NCBI GenBank assembly: GCA_023055425.1 | Contig: JALGPY010000009.1 | Coordinates: 51,646,616-51,710,615 of the forward strand | Source of the DNA: Linanthus parryae | Taxonomy: Eukaryota > Streptophyta > Magnoliopsida > Ericales > Polemoniaceae | Direction of reading: 5' to 3' | Length of the DNA stretch: 64,000 nt | Shown: piece after piece, positions 23,615 through 34,743 of the stretch | Layout of the letters: each line of letters begins with the position of its first letter | How positions within the stretch are numbered: position 1 is the stretch's first letter | Program-made: the position numbers and the translations under genes | The notes under the pieces: generated by a model | What the model saw: only the letters and a program-made list of their open reading frames with translations | What the model was told of the DNA's origin: nothing | Database searches by the model: none

Positions 23615-26600
23615 AAATGGCATAATCAGCCCCTTACTGAGGTAGCTCCCTGCCTCATTGTATGTCAAGTTCTCATTGCTAACACTTAGTCAACTTGAAC
23701 TTCCATTACAATTTTCAGTATGGGGGGTTCTAGTCTAAAAGTAAGCTTTGTAGTTATTGCCACGAAATCTAGATTACACAAAATTTCAATCTATAATATG
23801 TTTATATATAAAATTATATTAAATATATATAATTTATTATATACACACTTTCATCATGCTCTCAAATACAACTTTTTTAGAAGATTTGGCTTTCGTGCTC
23901 CCGCTCCCCCTCTCGCTCTCGATCCGACGGTTAAAAAGACTTGATCATGCTTTGATTTGTTCCCTAGCATTGAATAAGTAACGAAATGCTTCACTGGGTC
24001 ACTGAACCCAGTTTGGGAACAAGAAGCAGGTTAGGCCAGTTTTGAGTCAAATAACCACAATGGACACTCATCATGCATTTTATCTTTTACTTAAACGAGG
24101 ACCCTGTTAGATAGGTGGAATTTCAGATTTAGAAGTTAATGAAGCATTCAATAACGTGTTACCTGTAAGGGCTCCTTTTGAATTTTTCAGCAACAGTTAA
24201 CAACATCTGAAGGTACTTGTTCCTTCCCTCTGCCTTGGAGTCTAGAATATCAGGGAGGAATGCGACAAAACAAATGGCAGCTTTGCCGCACTTCTCTTCC
24301 ATGACATCCTAAATATTAAAGAATGCATCAGTTACACAATTACATGCATTAGAAATGCCAAAAGATCGAGTGTTAAGAAAATAGTACTCACTGAACCAGT
24401 CAACTCTGTTACTTCAGGAGGTGAAACATTTGTCTCCAGCTGTTCTAGAGCAAACGATTCAATAGCTGAGGCAGTTCTCGCACCTTCATAAGGCAATGGG
24501 CTCTCTTTATCAGCTCCAAATACCAATATAGTGGGGAATCCCTGCACGTTGAACCTGCCCCCCAGAGACTGGTGACACAATGTTATCAGTAAACGGTTCT
24601 ACATGACAAGACCAAATCACAAAAATCAAATGGTAATGGGCAAGATTGGCATTCAATAGCTTCTTAAATATTTTCACACAAAAAAACCATCCTGAGTTGG
24701 GACACGGATTAGCTAACAGTTTAATACATAAGCAGAGTGTTTTTTGCCAAAAGAACACCATAAGTGAAACCATGGTTTACTAATCCAGGCCTCAAATTTA
24801 TCCATCAACAAAATTCACTTTCCCATATAAAAGGTGGAGCTAGAGTTTCTGAAAAGGGTAATTATTCAAACCGTAAAAACACAATCTTCAATATCCTTTT
24901 TTCTTCATTGTTTAACCACGCGGACCCTCAGCATAATTGTACAGACTACAGAGTGTATTTCTTGTACCTTATCAAAGCAAGAGGATTGCAGAAGTGCAAC
25001 ATGATAATATACACCAATTTGAGGAAAATCCAAAACTTATACCTTATCAGCATCACAATCCACATGACCCAATTTGACCTTGCCCTTTAAGTTACTAGCA
25101 GCCCTCTTCCACTCTGGGGCAAGCTTCTTGCAGTGACCACACCTATAGATGAGCCATAATTTAGTGATAATGAAGGAAGGCAAAGGGAAAACAAGGTAAG
25201 GACATACTAGAAAATGAACCCTGCCCGTAGGGAACTTATAAAATATATCATTCGAATAATATTAAATTTCTTAAAACAATTTGAGATTATAAATGAATAC
25301 GGATTTAATTTGTTGTGTCCATTAATAATTAGCAAGATAACATTTAATAATTAATGAGATACGAAATGTATTTTTGGAAATATATACAAAGTCTTATCTT
25401 TGATTCACTTTAACTGAGTTAATTTTTAATAACTTGTGCAAGAAAAAAAATGATCAATCAAATCAACGAACCAAAATGTCTCAAGACAATATTTAGGGAT
25501 TAGCTGGCTAGGATCTTCTCGTTTAGAGTTTTTGGAGGGAAATACCTAGCTTTTTTATTTTAAGAAGTATGTTGTCTGGACTTTGTGGAAGATAAGTAAG
25601 GACAGTGGATTCTTATATGTGCTCAGAACATGTGAAGACCATAGAAGAAGCACTACGTAAACAAGTACTACCTCCGTTTTGCCAGAATCTTCCCAGTGCA
25701 CTATTCATCAGTTCTCTTTGACCGACTAATTTAGCTAACGATATGATACGAAAATGTGTTAATCTTTTCATAATATTGTAGATCTTTCTTAACACTACAA
25801 TATTATGAAAAATTAGCAAATTTTCGTATCACATTGTTAGCTAAATTAGTCACTCAAAGTGACCTCCTTAATGTCAACTGGGAAGATTCTGGCGAAACAG
25901 ACCAAGTACTAGGTAATACTAACTAACAACTCCAAAGGTCAAACTCTCCATGTACAGTTTATTCATGAAAGGACCAATCAACTTCACTCCAGAGGAACAG
26001 CAGAAAAAGATGGACTAAAAAAAAATTAAAATAAATTTAAAAATTCATTAACAGTTGGCATCACTTACCAAGGCGCAAAGAACTCCACAATCCAGAGATC
26101 CTTACTGTTAAGCACCAATTCGTCAAAATTACTTGAATTCAGTTCCACTGAAGCATTAGGTTCAGATTTCTTCTCGCTTGACCCTGTGGTGCTTTTTCCA
26201 TGTAAACGTTCCTTCAGAAGTGCTTTTACCTGAACCCCAAGAGAAAAATCTTAGCTACCATTCTCATAGTAGACTCTAAACAGTAGAGAAACATGATTTT
26301 AGAGAAGTAATATCAAGGCTTTTTTCAATATGCACTCTATATGGAAGAGTTGTTAACCGATTTGTGGATGCGATATTTTAATACCAGGAATTATAAATTC
26401 ATTTTTCCGAGTACTAACAACTAAAACTGGCATTGCGGCAAATTCTGGAGAATTGAATGTGTACTTTCAATAGTAAACTCACTAACTGAATTTGAAATTA
26501 TGGATAAGTGGCTCATAATAGTCTCACAAATAATGTTAACACAAACCTGTTGAAGGGCAAAGTCTGTAATGGGCTTGACATCTCTAGCTCCTTGGTAATC

Positions 26601-29600
26601 TACAGCAGGTTTTCCAGGAACAAACACTTTTATGGTAGGAAATCCCCGAATTCCATATTCCTACAACAAGACAAGCCATCACACATTTAATGGGGACCTC
26701 GCTCGAACAAATGCATTAGAAACTTTTAAATGAAATTTAAGTAGTACAAAGTGACAGGAAAGATAATTAGAACTGCTTCAAGTACCAATGTAATTGCTGA
26801 AGACGATGCAAACAAAAATTCTACAGTACCAAAAAAAATTATCACATCCTCCCAACACAAATCTAAGTTTAATGATCCCAAACCTCAACTCCCAGCGAGA
26901 AATTACTTTCTGAAACCTGAACTTTGAGCTTGTTGAAAAACTAGCTAAGTACGTTTCAAGCGTTATGCAAAAAGGGTGAAAGTTACAGCCTTTCTTTCTG
27001 AACCTTCTGTTTGTGTTTGCATCACCTTTTATAAACAGTTTATGTTCACAGACAGAACTCTGAGAAAGAAACAGATGTTTTCATTTTCAGAAAATTTGGT
27101 AATAAATACTATCAATTAGTCAGCCGAATTTCACTTTTTCTATTTGTATAGGATGTATACACTATCAATATTATTCAGCAGTAGACATGTATGCTTGTGT
27201 TATTGTGCCCAAACTTTCTCGAAAAGAAGTGATAGCAGTTAGATAATTGATCTTGATATTTCTTTTTGGAATGAGCCAAACTTGCTTTACTATCAATAGA
27301 GCTGAAATATAATCAACAAGATTAACATTACAAGAAAGAAATTGGAACTTAACATCAGCAACTCCACAGGATAAAGCCTTAAAGGGCATAGATACTAGAC
27401 AATCAACCAAAGCTATAAAACGGGTCATTGACATTAAAACTACATGCAGTTTGCCAATTGTGAATGACCCCAATAAAACACTACGAGGCTTAGCATAGAA
27501 ACAAGGGATACAGGGGCTCATAAGCACATAAGCAGCAGAAACAGCTGCAAATTCATATTGTTTTCATTTTTTTTCTCACTGTTCGTGAAAATTTGTTTTT
27601 TTCAAAAATAACCACCACTGTAACTGACAATTCGCCTTTTTTTATACCTGTACATACGTTGCTTCATTTAGAGAGAAGTAAGACAAGATATATTCAATTT
27701 ATCTAGGCAAGAGTCACTATATAAAAGAAAGTGGTGGTAGGAAATCACCGGTTAAGATGAGTCACTATATAAAAGAAAGTGATGGTAGGAAGGCAAATCA
27801 CATGTTAAGATAAAGTTCAACGTAACATTTTTTTCCTACGGATACACCCCGATAAAGGGTGACAAAATTAGGAGCGATTTTTTTTTCTTCACATTATCTT
27901 GTTTAGTATCACCACAGAATCATAGGATGTGGAAAAAAAATCATTCCACCCTGTAAATAAGACCAAGTAGTAATTAGCTGGTTCTGCCTACCACGCCTGT
28001 ACATTTTATTCTTAAGTTTAGTACTCGTAGCACCAAACTACCTAAGTACAGCGCTCATGCAGGTGTTTTCAACAAGAATAATTGAAGATGAAGTTCAAAT
28101 GTATGCCAAAAATCATTACAAAGCTGACGACTTTACTGATCCGTCAATGTTATCATCTTCGACTTCAATATGCTTCTACTGATAACACCTCCATAGTCAT
28201 CTTACTCGAACCCTATTGCAAGACTGGAGTAAGTTCAACTCTATGTTTCTTTTTACTCTTATGACAAATCTTAAGAAGAAACAAACATGCGAGCTGATCT
28301 ACTTATGGCTTACAGAAATTTACTTGTGTCGCGATTCCTATCTCAAAAGAAGAAAAAAAGCAACTGTGCAGCATCTAAGGGGAGCCAGGTCAAACTTAAA
28401 ACCTGAAGCCAATTCCAAGAGACAACTCATGTTACCTCTGGGACACTACAAATTAGCTATTGATCTATTATGATATAGCATCAACGAAGCTGAGACTTAA
28501 AATAATAAAATGACACACATAAGAATAAGCAAGTTCTACTGATAGAAAATCAGTACCTGAGCTAAAGCTTGGTGAGCATCAGCATCAAGAGCTGCCACAG
28601 TGGCAACACCTTTCAGAACAGTTGCTGCCTTCTCCCAAGTAGGAGTTAGAGCTTTGCAGTGACCACACCAAGGCGCAAAGAACTCAACCAGAACAATCCC
28701 ATTTGAGTTCAAAACCTGCCATCACGAACAAATAAGTACATAAGCAAAACATTATCAGATACATATGTGTTTCTGTATAACTGTATAGCATGCAGTTGTC
28801 AAAAATTCAAAAGGAGATGCTTGTTTGGTATACAGCCAATTCTTCAGGATGGAGTAATGGATACTAGCTTGATGTGTTGAAAATCGATTACGTAGTACAG
28901 AGCGGTGAGATAAGGAAGCGATGGGTTTCGGCTTTTCCCAAAGTCAAGAGAACATAAAATCTAATTCAAGGTAAATACACGTCCCAGAAGAGAGAAAGTA
29001 GTCTGGCAATTGAGTAACATCCAAATTCTAAACTCAAAGGATATTCATCCACTGTGGTAGACAGGGACGGACCAATGTTGAAGCCAGAGAAGCCACGTGC
29101 CTCTCTAATAATACCCGAAGAATTGAAACTTATTTCCCTTGTATATCTGCATGTTTACATGATTAAACAGCCACCCTACGTTACCCGGACTCTTCTAAAT
29201 CGCCGCCGTACCCGCGATACGGTCCGACTCTGGTGTGGGTATGGGATGTGTGGCGTATGTGGCTGAATCTCACCGGACACGCTGACTAAAGAGACATGCG
29301 ATTCCGACAAAGACTTGGTCGCCATTAAAAAAAATTATAGTCCTTGTAGTTTAGCTATATTACAGTTAAATACACTAAAACTTGCTTAAACAAATTGCAT
29401 TTCTTGATTTTCTGCATTCTCATGTATGACATTTTAAGAATATATTTAGAAACAATTATTTTTCTACCATATCCCCGGACCGGGGTCCAAAAGTTGGATA
29501 CTTTTTAGCCGAGTCCACGTATCCTAGTTTTAAGCAAGTTTGCGAATCAGGTCTCCGGAACCATATCATATCCGATACCCGCACCCGAGTCCATGTAACA

Positions 29601-30308
29601 TAGCAGCCACCCCTATGTTTTCTACAATAACCCAATAAACACAACTTTGACCTCTCTTTTCTAGTAGCAAGAGTTCTTATTTAACATGATATAATCATCA
29701 TACAAATACAGATTAATCGGAAGCTTGAATAGAAGCATTCTTATTTTAACATCATAGTTTTCAACTTTCATGTATAGCTATGGCATACTAATTCACTAAC
29801 AGTTTATCAATGAACTAAAATGGATTCACTTGTAACCAAATTTTCTTCACATGTTAATGAAGTAAAATATTGATTTCCTGATGGTAGAGGCTCCAAAAAC
29901 AGTGTATTTTTTATCATTAGCAATTGCAGAGAGGAACAAATCAAGTGACATGCTTTTCAGAGTAACATCAAATCACTAAAACTGATACTACTAAGAACAA
30001 CTTGATACTATGATCTCGCAGAATTGTAGATATGAAAATAGCATTCAAGTTTGAAATGAGATCTGCAGTTTACACGGAGTAAAAATTGACAAATTAGGTC
30101 AAATTCGAGTGATTTATGCCATGAATCATGAAAAAATTGAGGCTAGGGTTTTCAATTTTATTTATACCTTGGACTTGAAATTGGAGGGGTTAAGCTGAAG
30201 CACCGGTGAGGAAGGTCCGTACAATGCGTCGACTAGAGAAATGGTGTTGAAGCTTAACAACAATACGGCCAGTGAGAACACGATCACCGCCGGCGATGAA
30301 TTCTGCAT
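22636..30308 (-). CDS. PDIL2-3: Protein disulfide isomerase, P5/PDIL2-3 type
   Basis: Nine exons read on the - strand give 432 codons (431 aa): 30168-30308, 28557-28715, 26547-26660, 26069-26229, 25043-25142, 24392-24568, 24163-24308, 22874-23020 and 22636-22786 (TAA). All introns are GT-AG. A signal peptide (hydrophobic [13 protein letters not shown]) probably ends at residue 28. Two thioredoxin domains each carry APWCGHCK, with active-site cysteines at 64/67 and 193/196; the second motif is split by an intron inside the Trp codon. A redox-inactive b-like domain follows from about 280, then an acidic tail [16 protein letters not shown]. The enzyme would form, reduce or shuffle disulfides in the ER. 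The chain ends ELMAE without a K/HDEL signal, unlike most relatives. A match to ER-stress element I lies 129-147 bp upstream of the ATG. Confidence 0.96.
23357..23391. repeat. GT microsatellite in a PDI intron
   Basis: An interrupted (GT)n run with scattered C/A changes lies in the intron between the exons at 24163-24308 and 22874-23020. A poly-T run of about 30 follows at 23580-23610. Confidence 0.9.
25668..25906. mobile_element. Stowaway-like MITE in PDI intron 4
   Basis: The left end CTACCTCCGTTTTGCCAGAA has the plant Stowaway-like 'CCTCCGT' start, and the right end is its imperfect reverse complement (GGGAAGATTCTGGCGAAACA). TA flanks both ends (25666-25667 and 25907-25908), the expected Tc1/Mariner target duplication. 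The interior is also mostly self-complementary (ctaatttagctaac.at.tgatacgaaaat and its inverse), so the 239 bp would fold as one hairpin. Confidence 0.8.
27719..27812. repeat. Short tandem duplication in a PDI intron
   Basis: 'gagtcactatataaaagaaagtg.tggtaggaa' occurs twice about 49 bp apart in the 1.9-kb intron between exons 2 and 3 (26661-28556). Confidence 0.8.
28716..30167 (-). other. PDI intron 1 (1.45 kb)
   Basis: It runs from GTATAA (donor) to GGCAG (acceptor) on the - strand. Apart from a GC-rich stretch around 29170-29290 and its loosely inverse counterpart around 29460-29600 (cccggac, acccgcg, gtccg motifs), nothing recognisable is present. The two stretches could be the arms of an old insertion, but I could not delimit it. 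Confidence 0.6.
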
Positions 30309-30424
30309 CTTTCACTCTCTCTATGGAACTCTGTTCAGTGTTCACTGTTGTTCTTGGCCAGTGAGAGTCAAGTCGGAGAAACTTCAAGAAATCTTCCGGC
30401 CTACTGTTCCTGGAACGAGGGTGC

Positions 30425-30458
30425 CACGTGTGTAAACCAATGGCAATCTGACACGTCA
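30425..30458 (-). promoter_or_regulatory. ER-stress response element (ERSE-I) with overlapping UPRE-like core and G-box
   Basis: CCAAT at 30437-30441 and CACG at 30452-30455 are separated by exactly 10 bases, the plant/animal ERSE consensus bound by NF-Y together with bZIP28/bZIP60-type factors. The CACG continues as CACGTCA (TGACGTG on the gene strand), resembling the unfolded-protein-response element. A CACGTG G-box core lies beside it at 30425-30430. The module is 117-150 bp upstream of the PDI start codon, as expected for an ER chaperone gene. Function is inferred. Confidence 0.7.
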
Positions 30459-31039
30459 GGTTTCCTTGTAATTTTTTGTGTAATTACAGAGTCACCCCGA
30501 AAATATTGTCAACTTCACTTTTGAGTGATCAACATGCTTGATTATCATTCTTTGGAATTCCTTGGGGGGAAAATAAGACATCACTAACAAATAAATTGTG
30601 GTATGATATTATGCTACGGTTGAGAATAAAGGGGTCCTTGGATGTACTTGGGCTTGTCAACGAGTTGGTGACCAAGCGGGGCAAAGAAACGGAACAAACG
30701 GAGGAGTAAGACGAAGACAAGAATTCCAGGGCAGGCTGCATGTTCTTGCGAAAACTCCAAGTGTTCGTACGAATAGAATCTTGGAGGCGGCCAAATTATT
30801 TCCTTGTTGGTTTTTACCTCGATTTTGGTATTTTGTTGGACACAAGTTGTATAGTAGACCTATATAAAGGCTATAGGTCATGCTTTACATTGTGTGGGTT
30901 GTTTCGTGGTGTTTCTCTCAATAAAAATGTGTTTTTCAGTTCGTGGAGGTAGCTAGCATCGTGCTAATGAACCACATTATATTGGTGTGATTTTTTTCGT
31001 CGTTTATCATCGTTCTCAAGCTCTTTCTAGATTATAACA
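30459..31039. other. Non-coding DNA, possible Copia-type LTR fragment
   Basis: No gene is seen. Around 30860 a TATATAAAGG box is followed by AATAAAAATG and a 'gtggaggtagctagcatcgtgctaatgaacca' stretch, an arrangement common in the 3' half of Copia LTRs. It ends near 31035, just before the LINE sequence. Neither a second LTR nor a target duplication was found, so this is a weak call. Confidence 0.3.
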
Positions 31040-31232
31040 GTTACATATTGGATTTGTGCAAGCTTCCTTCTGGGGTAATAGGGGAATTTAATGAAGTTAT
31101 TCACCAAGTGGATAAGAGAGGAAGAAGAGCAGTGTCTCAAGGATCTACTGGAGGATTAAGCCAACTCATTTTTAGGGGTGGCCTTATTGATCGGGGATTC
31201 GAAGGTGCAAAATACACATGGGTCATGGATGA
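31040..31232 (+). mobile_element. LINE, left part: endonuclease fragment
   Basis: The frame LPSGVIGEFNEVIHQVDKRG...GGLIDRGFEGAKYTWVMDD matches the plant L1 endonuclease blocks 'VIGDFNE' and 'GLIDLGF.G..(F/Y)TW'. The rest of the domain upstream is missing, so the copy is 5'-truncated. It stops abruptly at the Athila LTR, and the same LINE resumes at 44719. GATGA at 31228-31232 is the left target duplication. Confidence 0.85.
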
Positions 31233-32833
31233 TGATGCGCAAACTAACGTGCTATCGCAAGTGTACGAATCTTGTAGTACCGGGTGCAATTAGACTCGGA
31301 TGATCGTTCCCACGAGGACTGTTTCGGGTTTACTTACGTTGTCAGTTTTGGTTAACCGAGTACAGTAACAAGGAGGAGTAGGTTGTAATTGTAGTGACTA
31401 AACTAAAAACAGAAATTAAAAACGTAAACGCAAATATTTTTGTGACGTTTTCTGAAATAAGCTGAAGCGGTTGTAACGATAATAGATGAAGACTAGGCTC
31501 CAGGATCCCCTAGGGTTTCTACAGATTTCAGTTTTACGTTCGATTATGAAAACACTCAGCAGTTTCGATATCTGTGCAACGTACCAGTTGTGCAGTGACT
31601 TTTCAGATTCCACACGTAACCCCGATCCTGCAGACTTTCGGATTCTTGTTAAGCTGCCCAAGTCTGCAGTCTCGGTCTAATCCTGTTAGGGTTTCTAACC
31701 TGTCCGAATGGCCCGGGTCAAATTCTCTAGCAGTTGGTCTCACGTTTTTCGATGCTAGCCCTATCTCCCTTTCTCTGGTCGGTCTATCAGGGTAAGGTAC
31801 TAAAATCCTGGTTTTTCGTCCTAACCCTAACTTGACGTTTTCACCTACAAGCTCGGGTCTATAGCAATCCTGGGTGATCAATCCTATCATGCATATACGA
31901 TAATAATCAAAACCAGAATAACAGATACAACTTGCTGAATTAAGATAATCATCATGAATCCATAAACGTAGTAATCATAAAATCTGAGTACGAAACCCTA
32001 GGTTCACCGAGAACCTAGGTAAAAAGTTTAGCTACGACTAGACATAGTACAAAACGCAGTTTCTGAATATAAAGAGAGAGAACGAAATCAAACTAAGTCT
32101 TCGAATCTCGAATCGCGCTTTCGTGCTCTCCGGGAATGCTCTGACTTGTCCTTTGGTTGTGCTGAGGATTGTGCTGTGTCTCCGTGTCTTCAAAACGAGT
32201 CTGGACGGGTCTTTAAATAGTGTTGTTTCCCGAAAACGCTTGTGCCCGAAATTACGGAATCTGCCACCGGTCCACCGTCTTTGACCAAAAGTCAAAACTG
32301 GCTGTGTATATACGCAGGGTTGCGTATATACGCAACCAGGGCCCATCAACCAACCCCCATCTCCCTCTCTGCCTGCGTATATACGCAAGGATGCGTATAT
32401 ACGCAGGCATGCGTATATACGCAGGCAGGGAGTGGAGATGTGGGCCCCACTTGGTCCTTTGGTGGGCCAGGTTTGGTCCCCCGGGTCCCACTCTTCTGCC
32501 TGACGCTCCTGGTTTGCCTCTTCAGTGTACTTCTGCTTTTCCGTGTTTCCGTCGTGTCCCGGTCTTGTGCACGTTTCCCGAGACGGTCCCGTCTTGGTCC
32601 CGGCACGCTTCCCGATGCACCTCCCGAACCTGTTCCTGAAAAGGCAACACGAACGAAAACCCGCAATCATATCCAAATATAGCAAGAAATAAGCAGAAAT
32701 CCAGCAAGTACAAATAAACGTCTCGTTCTAGATTCCCGGGGCATTCTAAGGCATTTTCCGGTAAAAACCGCTAATTCCGACACAAAAACTTGTGAAATCA
32801 GGCTAAAAGATAATCCCTAATTGGGCGTTATCA
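31233..32833 (-). repeat. 3' LTR of the Athila element (1601 bp)
   Basis: On the + strand it starts TGATGCGCAAACTAACG and ends GGGCGTTATCA. It is 37 bp longer than its partner because it holds two extra 18-bp units around TGCGTATATACGCA (copies at 32374, 32392 and 32410) plus a 1-bp indel. A composite palindrome lies at 32298-32339. Confidence 0.95.
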
Positions 32834-32846
32834 AATACCCCCGCAC
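32834..32846 (-). promoter_or_regulatory. Polypurine tract of the Athila element
   Basis: On the element strand GTGCGGGGGTATT lies immediately before the 3' LTR start TGATAACG, the position and composition expected for plus-strand priming in this group. Confidence 0.75.
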
Positions 32847-34743
32847 TAAACATTGCTCGTCCCGAGCAATCCTGCCAACTCTAGCCTGCATTTCTGTCCT
32901 CGTGACTGACTCTGCACATACCCTACCGTTGCATACGCTTTCGACCCGAACCTTTCAACCGGACGACTCGATAGAAAAACTGACTCAGATAGAATATACA
33001 CAGACTCAAACGACTCAAAACAGACTAGTGACAAAAATATTTTTGGCGAGATCGGGCAACCTCAAAAACATAAACAGTGTGTCCTCGTGATCTCATCCTT
33101 TTCAGAATTTACTTCCCTGCAAGCGATCGGTAAGTCTGAACAGATTTATATGGTGGAATTAAGCACTGGACCGAAGTACTATTACTTTGGTTATCAAACT
33201 GAGCAAATCCCTAGCTAACTTACCATCCGAGCTGTTTCCAAAAGGATCTATGTCTAATCAGGTAGGACAAATATATGTATCAAGGTACGGCATAATCCTA
33301 CATGTTATGACATTCTCACAATTTACCAAACTCACACCCCTCACCGAGATCCCGAAAAACTGCCCGAAACACCTAAGTTCCTTCATTCCCAATTCTCCTG
33401 TCCCCCGGTGTGTCTTTGCCGTGCTCGCGGCCACAGATGTGAAGTGGTGCAAAACGTCTCGAAAATTGTGCCACTCACTCAGCTCTTTATTTAAATAACA
33501 AAAACACAAAACAAACTAAAAACTAGATCATGATTTTTCTTTTTTTTCTTTTTTTTTTCTTTTTTTTTCTATTTTTTTTTTATTTATAACACAACTATAT
33601 ATACACACGTACACGAATATCAACAATACTAAACTGACTAAAGCTGAGTGAGTGAAAATAAATCTCTGTTGTGGGGTACGTAAAATGTCCTCATGTGAAG
33701 TACCCCCACACTAATCCTGAAGCGCTGATCCTGTAGTCGAGATAAAACTGTGCAGTCCCACCGAACCTCCTCATCACCAAAGATGTAGAAAAACGGCACA
33801 ACCACCAATTGACCCTGCAACCCCCCGGAACCCCGTTTTGTGCGAAAAGATACTCGCACGCGACTAACTCCTCCTGTGGTCACTATATAGTGAAGTGATC
33901 CACCTCCGCAAATTAATGCACTGTCGCCTCTCACTCACCCTGTCCTTCCCTCGAAAAACGTGTCAAAATCGAAACTGTCCAAAACTGATAACTCATGAAG
34001 CTCCCCCATCTAAAACCTGCCCCTACTCACTCCCTCCGTCATAACACGTAGAATAGCCAACTATCGACTAATGAGGTCTCAAAAAAGGCTGCCTAGGCTA
34101 AAGTGGCTACGAAGAAAGAGGGTAAATGGCTTCAAACGGGTTGACTAATTGGACCTAGGGGTAAGAAACAGGACGTGAGGTCCCTTGATAGCCAGTCACT
34201 CCACCGAAAAATGCGATGACCGTGACGGCGCCCGTGGGCGGGTTGTCGACTACCTATGTGACGGTGGTGTAGCAACTAGTCGGATTTTTCGCTCAGTTGA
34301 TAATTACTTGCGGATTCCAAAGGTCACTGGCTCTCACCTATCTACTATACCTCGGTGCAAGTTTTCTTCTCTTTCAAAGGACTCAAACTCAATTTCTTTA
34401 CTGTTTTCGTTATCTCGATTGCCCTTTCTCAAAATTTTCTGATTTTAAACTTTTTTTTTTTTTTGAAAAATAATCTATACTCGCTGGTTGCGTATATACG
34501 CAGGTCTGCGTATATACCCAACCAGCAGCATAAAAAAAATTTAATTCTCTCATTTTTTTTTAATTAATTATATACAATGCATGGCCAGAATGATTATGGT
34601 GGGTTGACTCAAATAAGGAAAATATGCTGACTCAAAAATAAAAATAAAAATAAAAATAAATCTGAAAAAACGTGCAGACCGGGTAAATGCAGACACGACT
34701 ACCACCCCCCCCCCCACTAAGAGGTGGCATGCCCTCATGGCAC
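32847..34743 (-). other. 3' non-coding region of the Athila element
   Basis: About 1.9 kb between the extra ORF and the polypurine tract. Open frames here are short and resemble nothing. It contains T-rich runs (33535-33580), (AAAAT)n at 34636-34660 and a 42-bp two-arm palindrome at 34484-34525. Long untranslated 3' regions are usual in Athila elements. Confidence 0.75.
34484..34525. repeat. 42-bp composite palindrome, copy downstream of the extra ORF
   Basis: Arms CTGGTTGCGTATATACGCAG and CTGCGTATATACCCAACCAG around the dinucleotide GT pair with one mismatch. Each arm itself contains the smaller palindrome GTATATAC. The same 20-2-20 layout occurs at 32298, 37279 and 44219. Confidence 0.95.

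Noticed and set aside
32371..32428. CRISPR-like spaced repeats
   Set aside because: Only three copies, 4-bp spacers, in a plant LTR; these are palindromic LTR units, not a CRISPR array.
32220..32685. Overlapping frames on both strands with repeated VYTQ/RIYA peptides in the LTR
   Set aside because: They are translations of the palindromic TGCGTATATACGCA repeats within an LTR, with no protein family match; the same occurs at 43959-44649.
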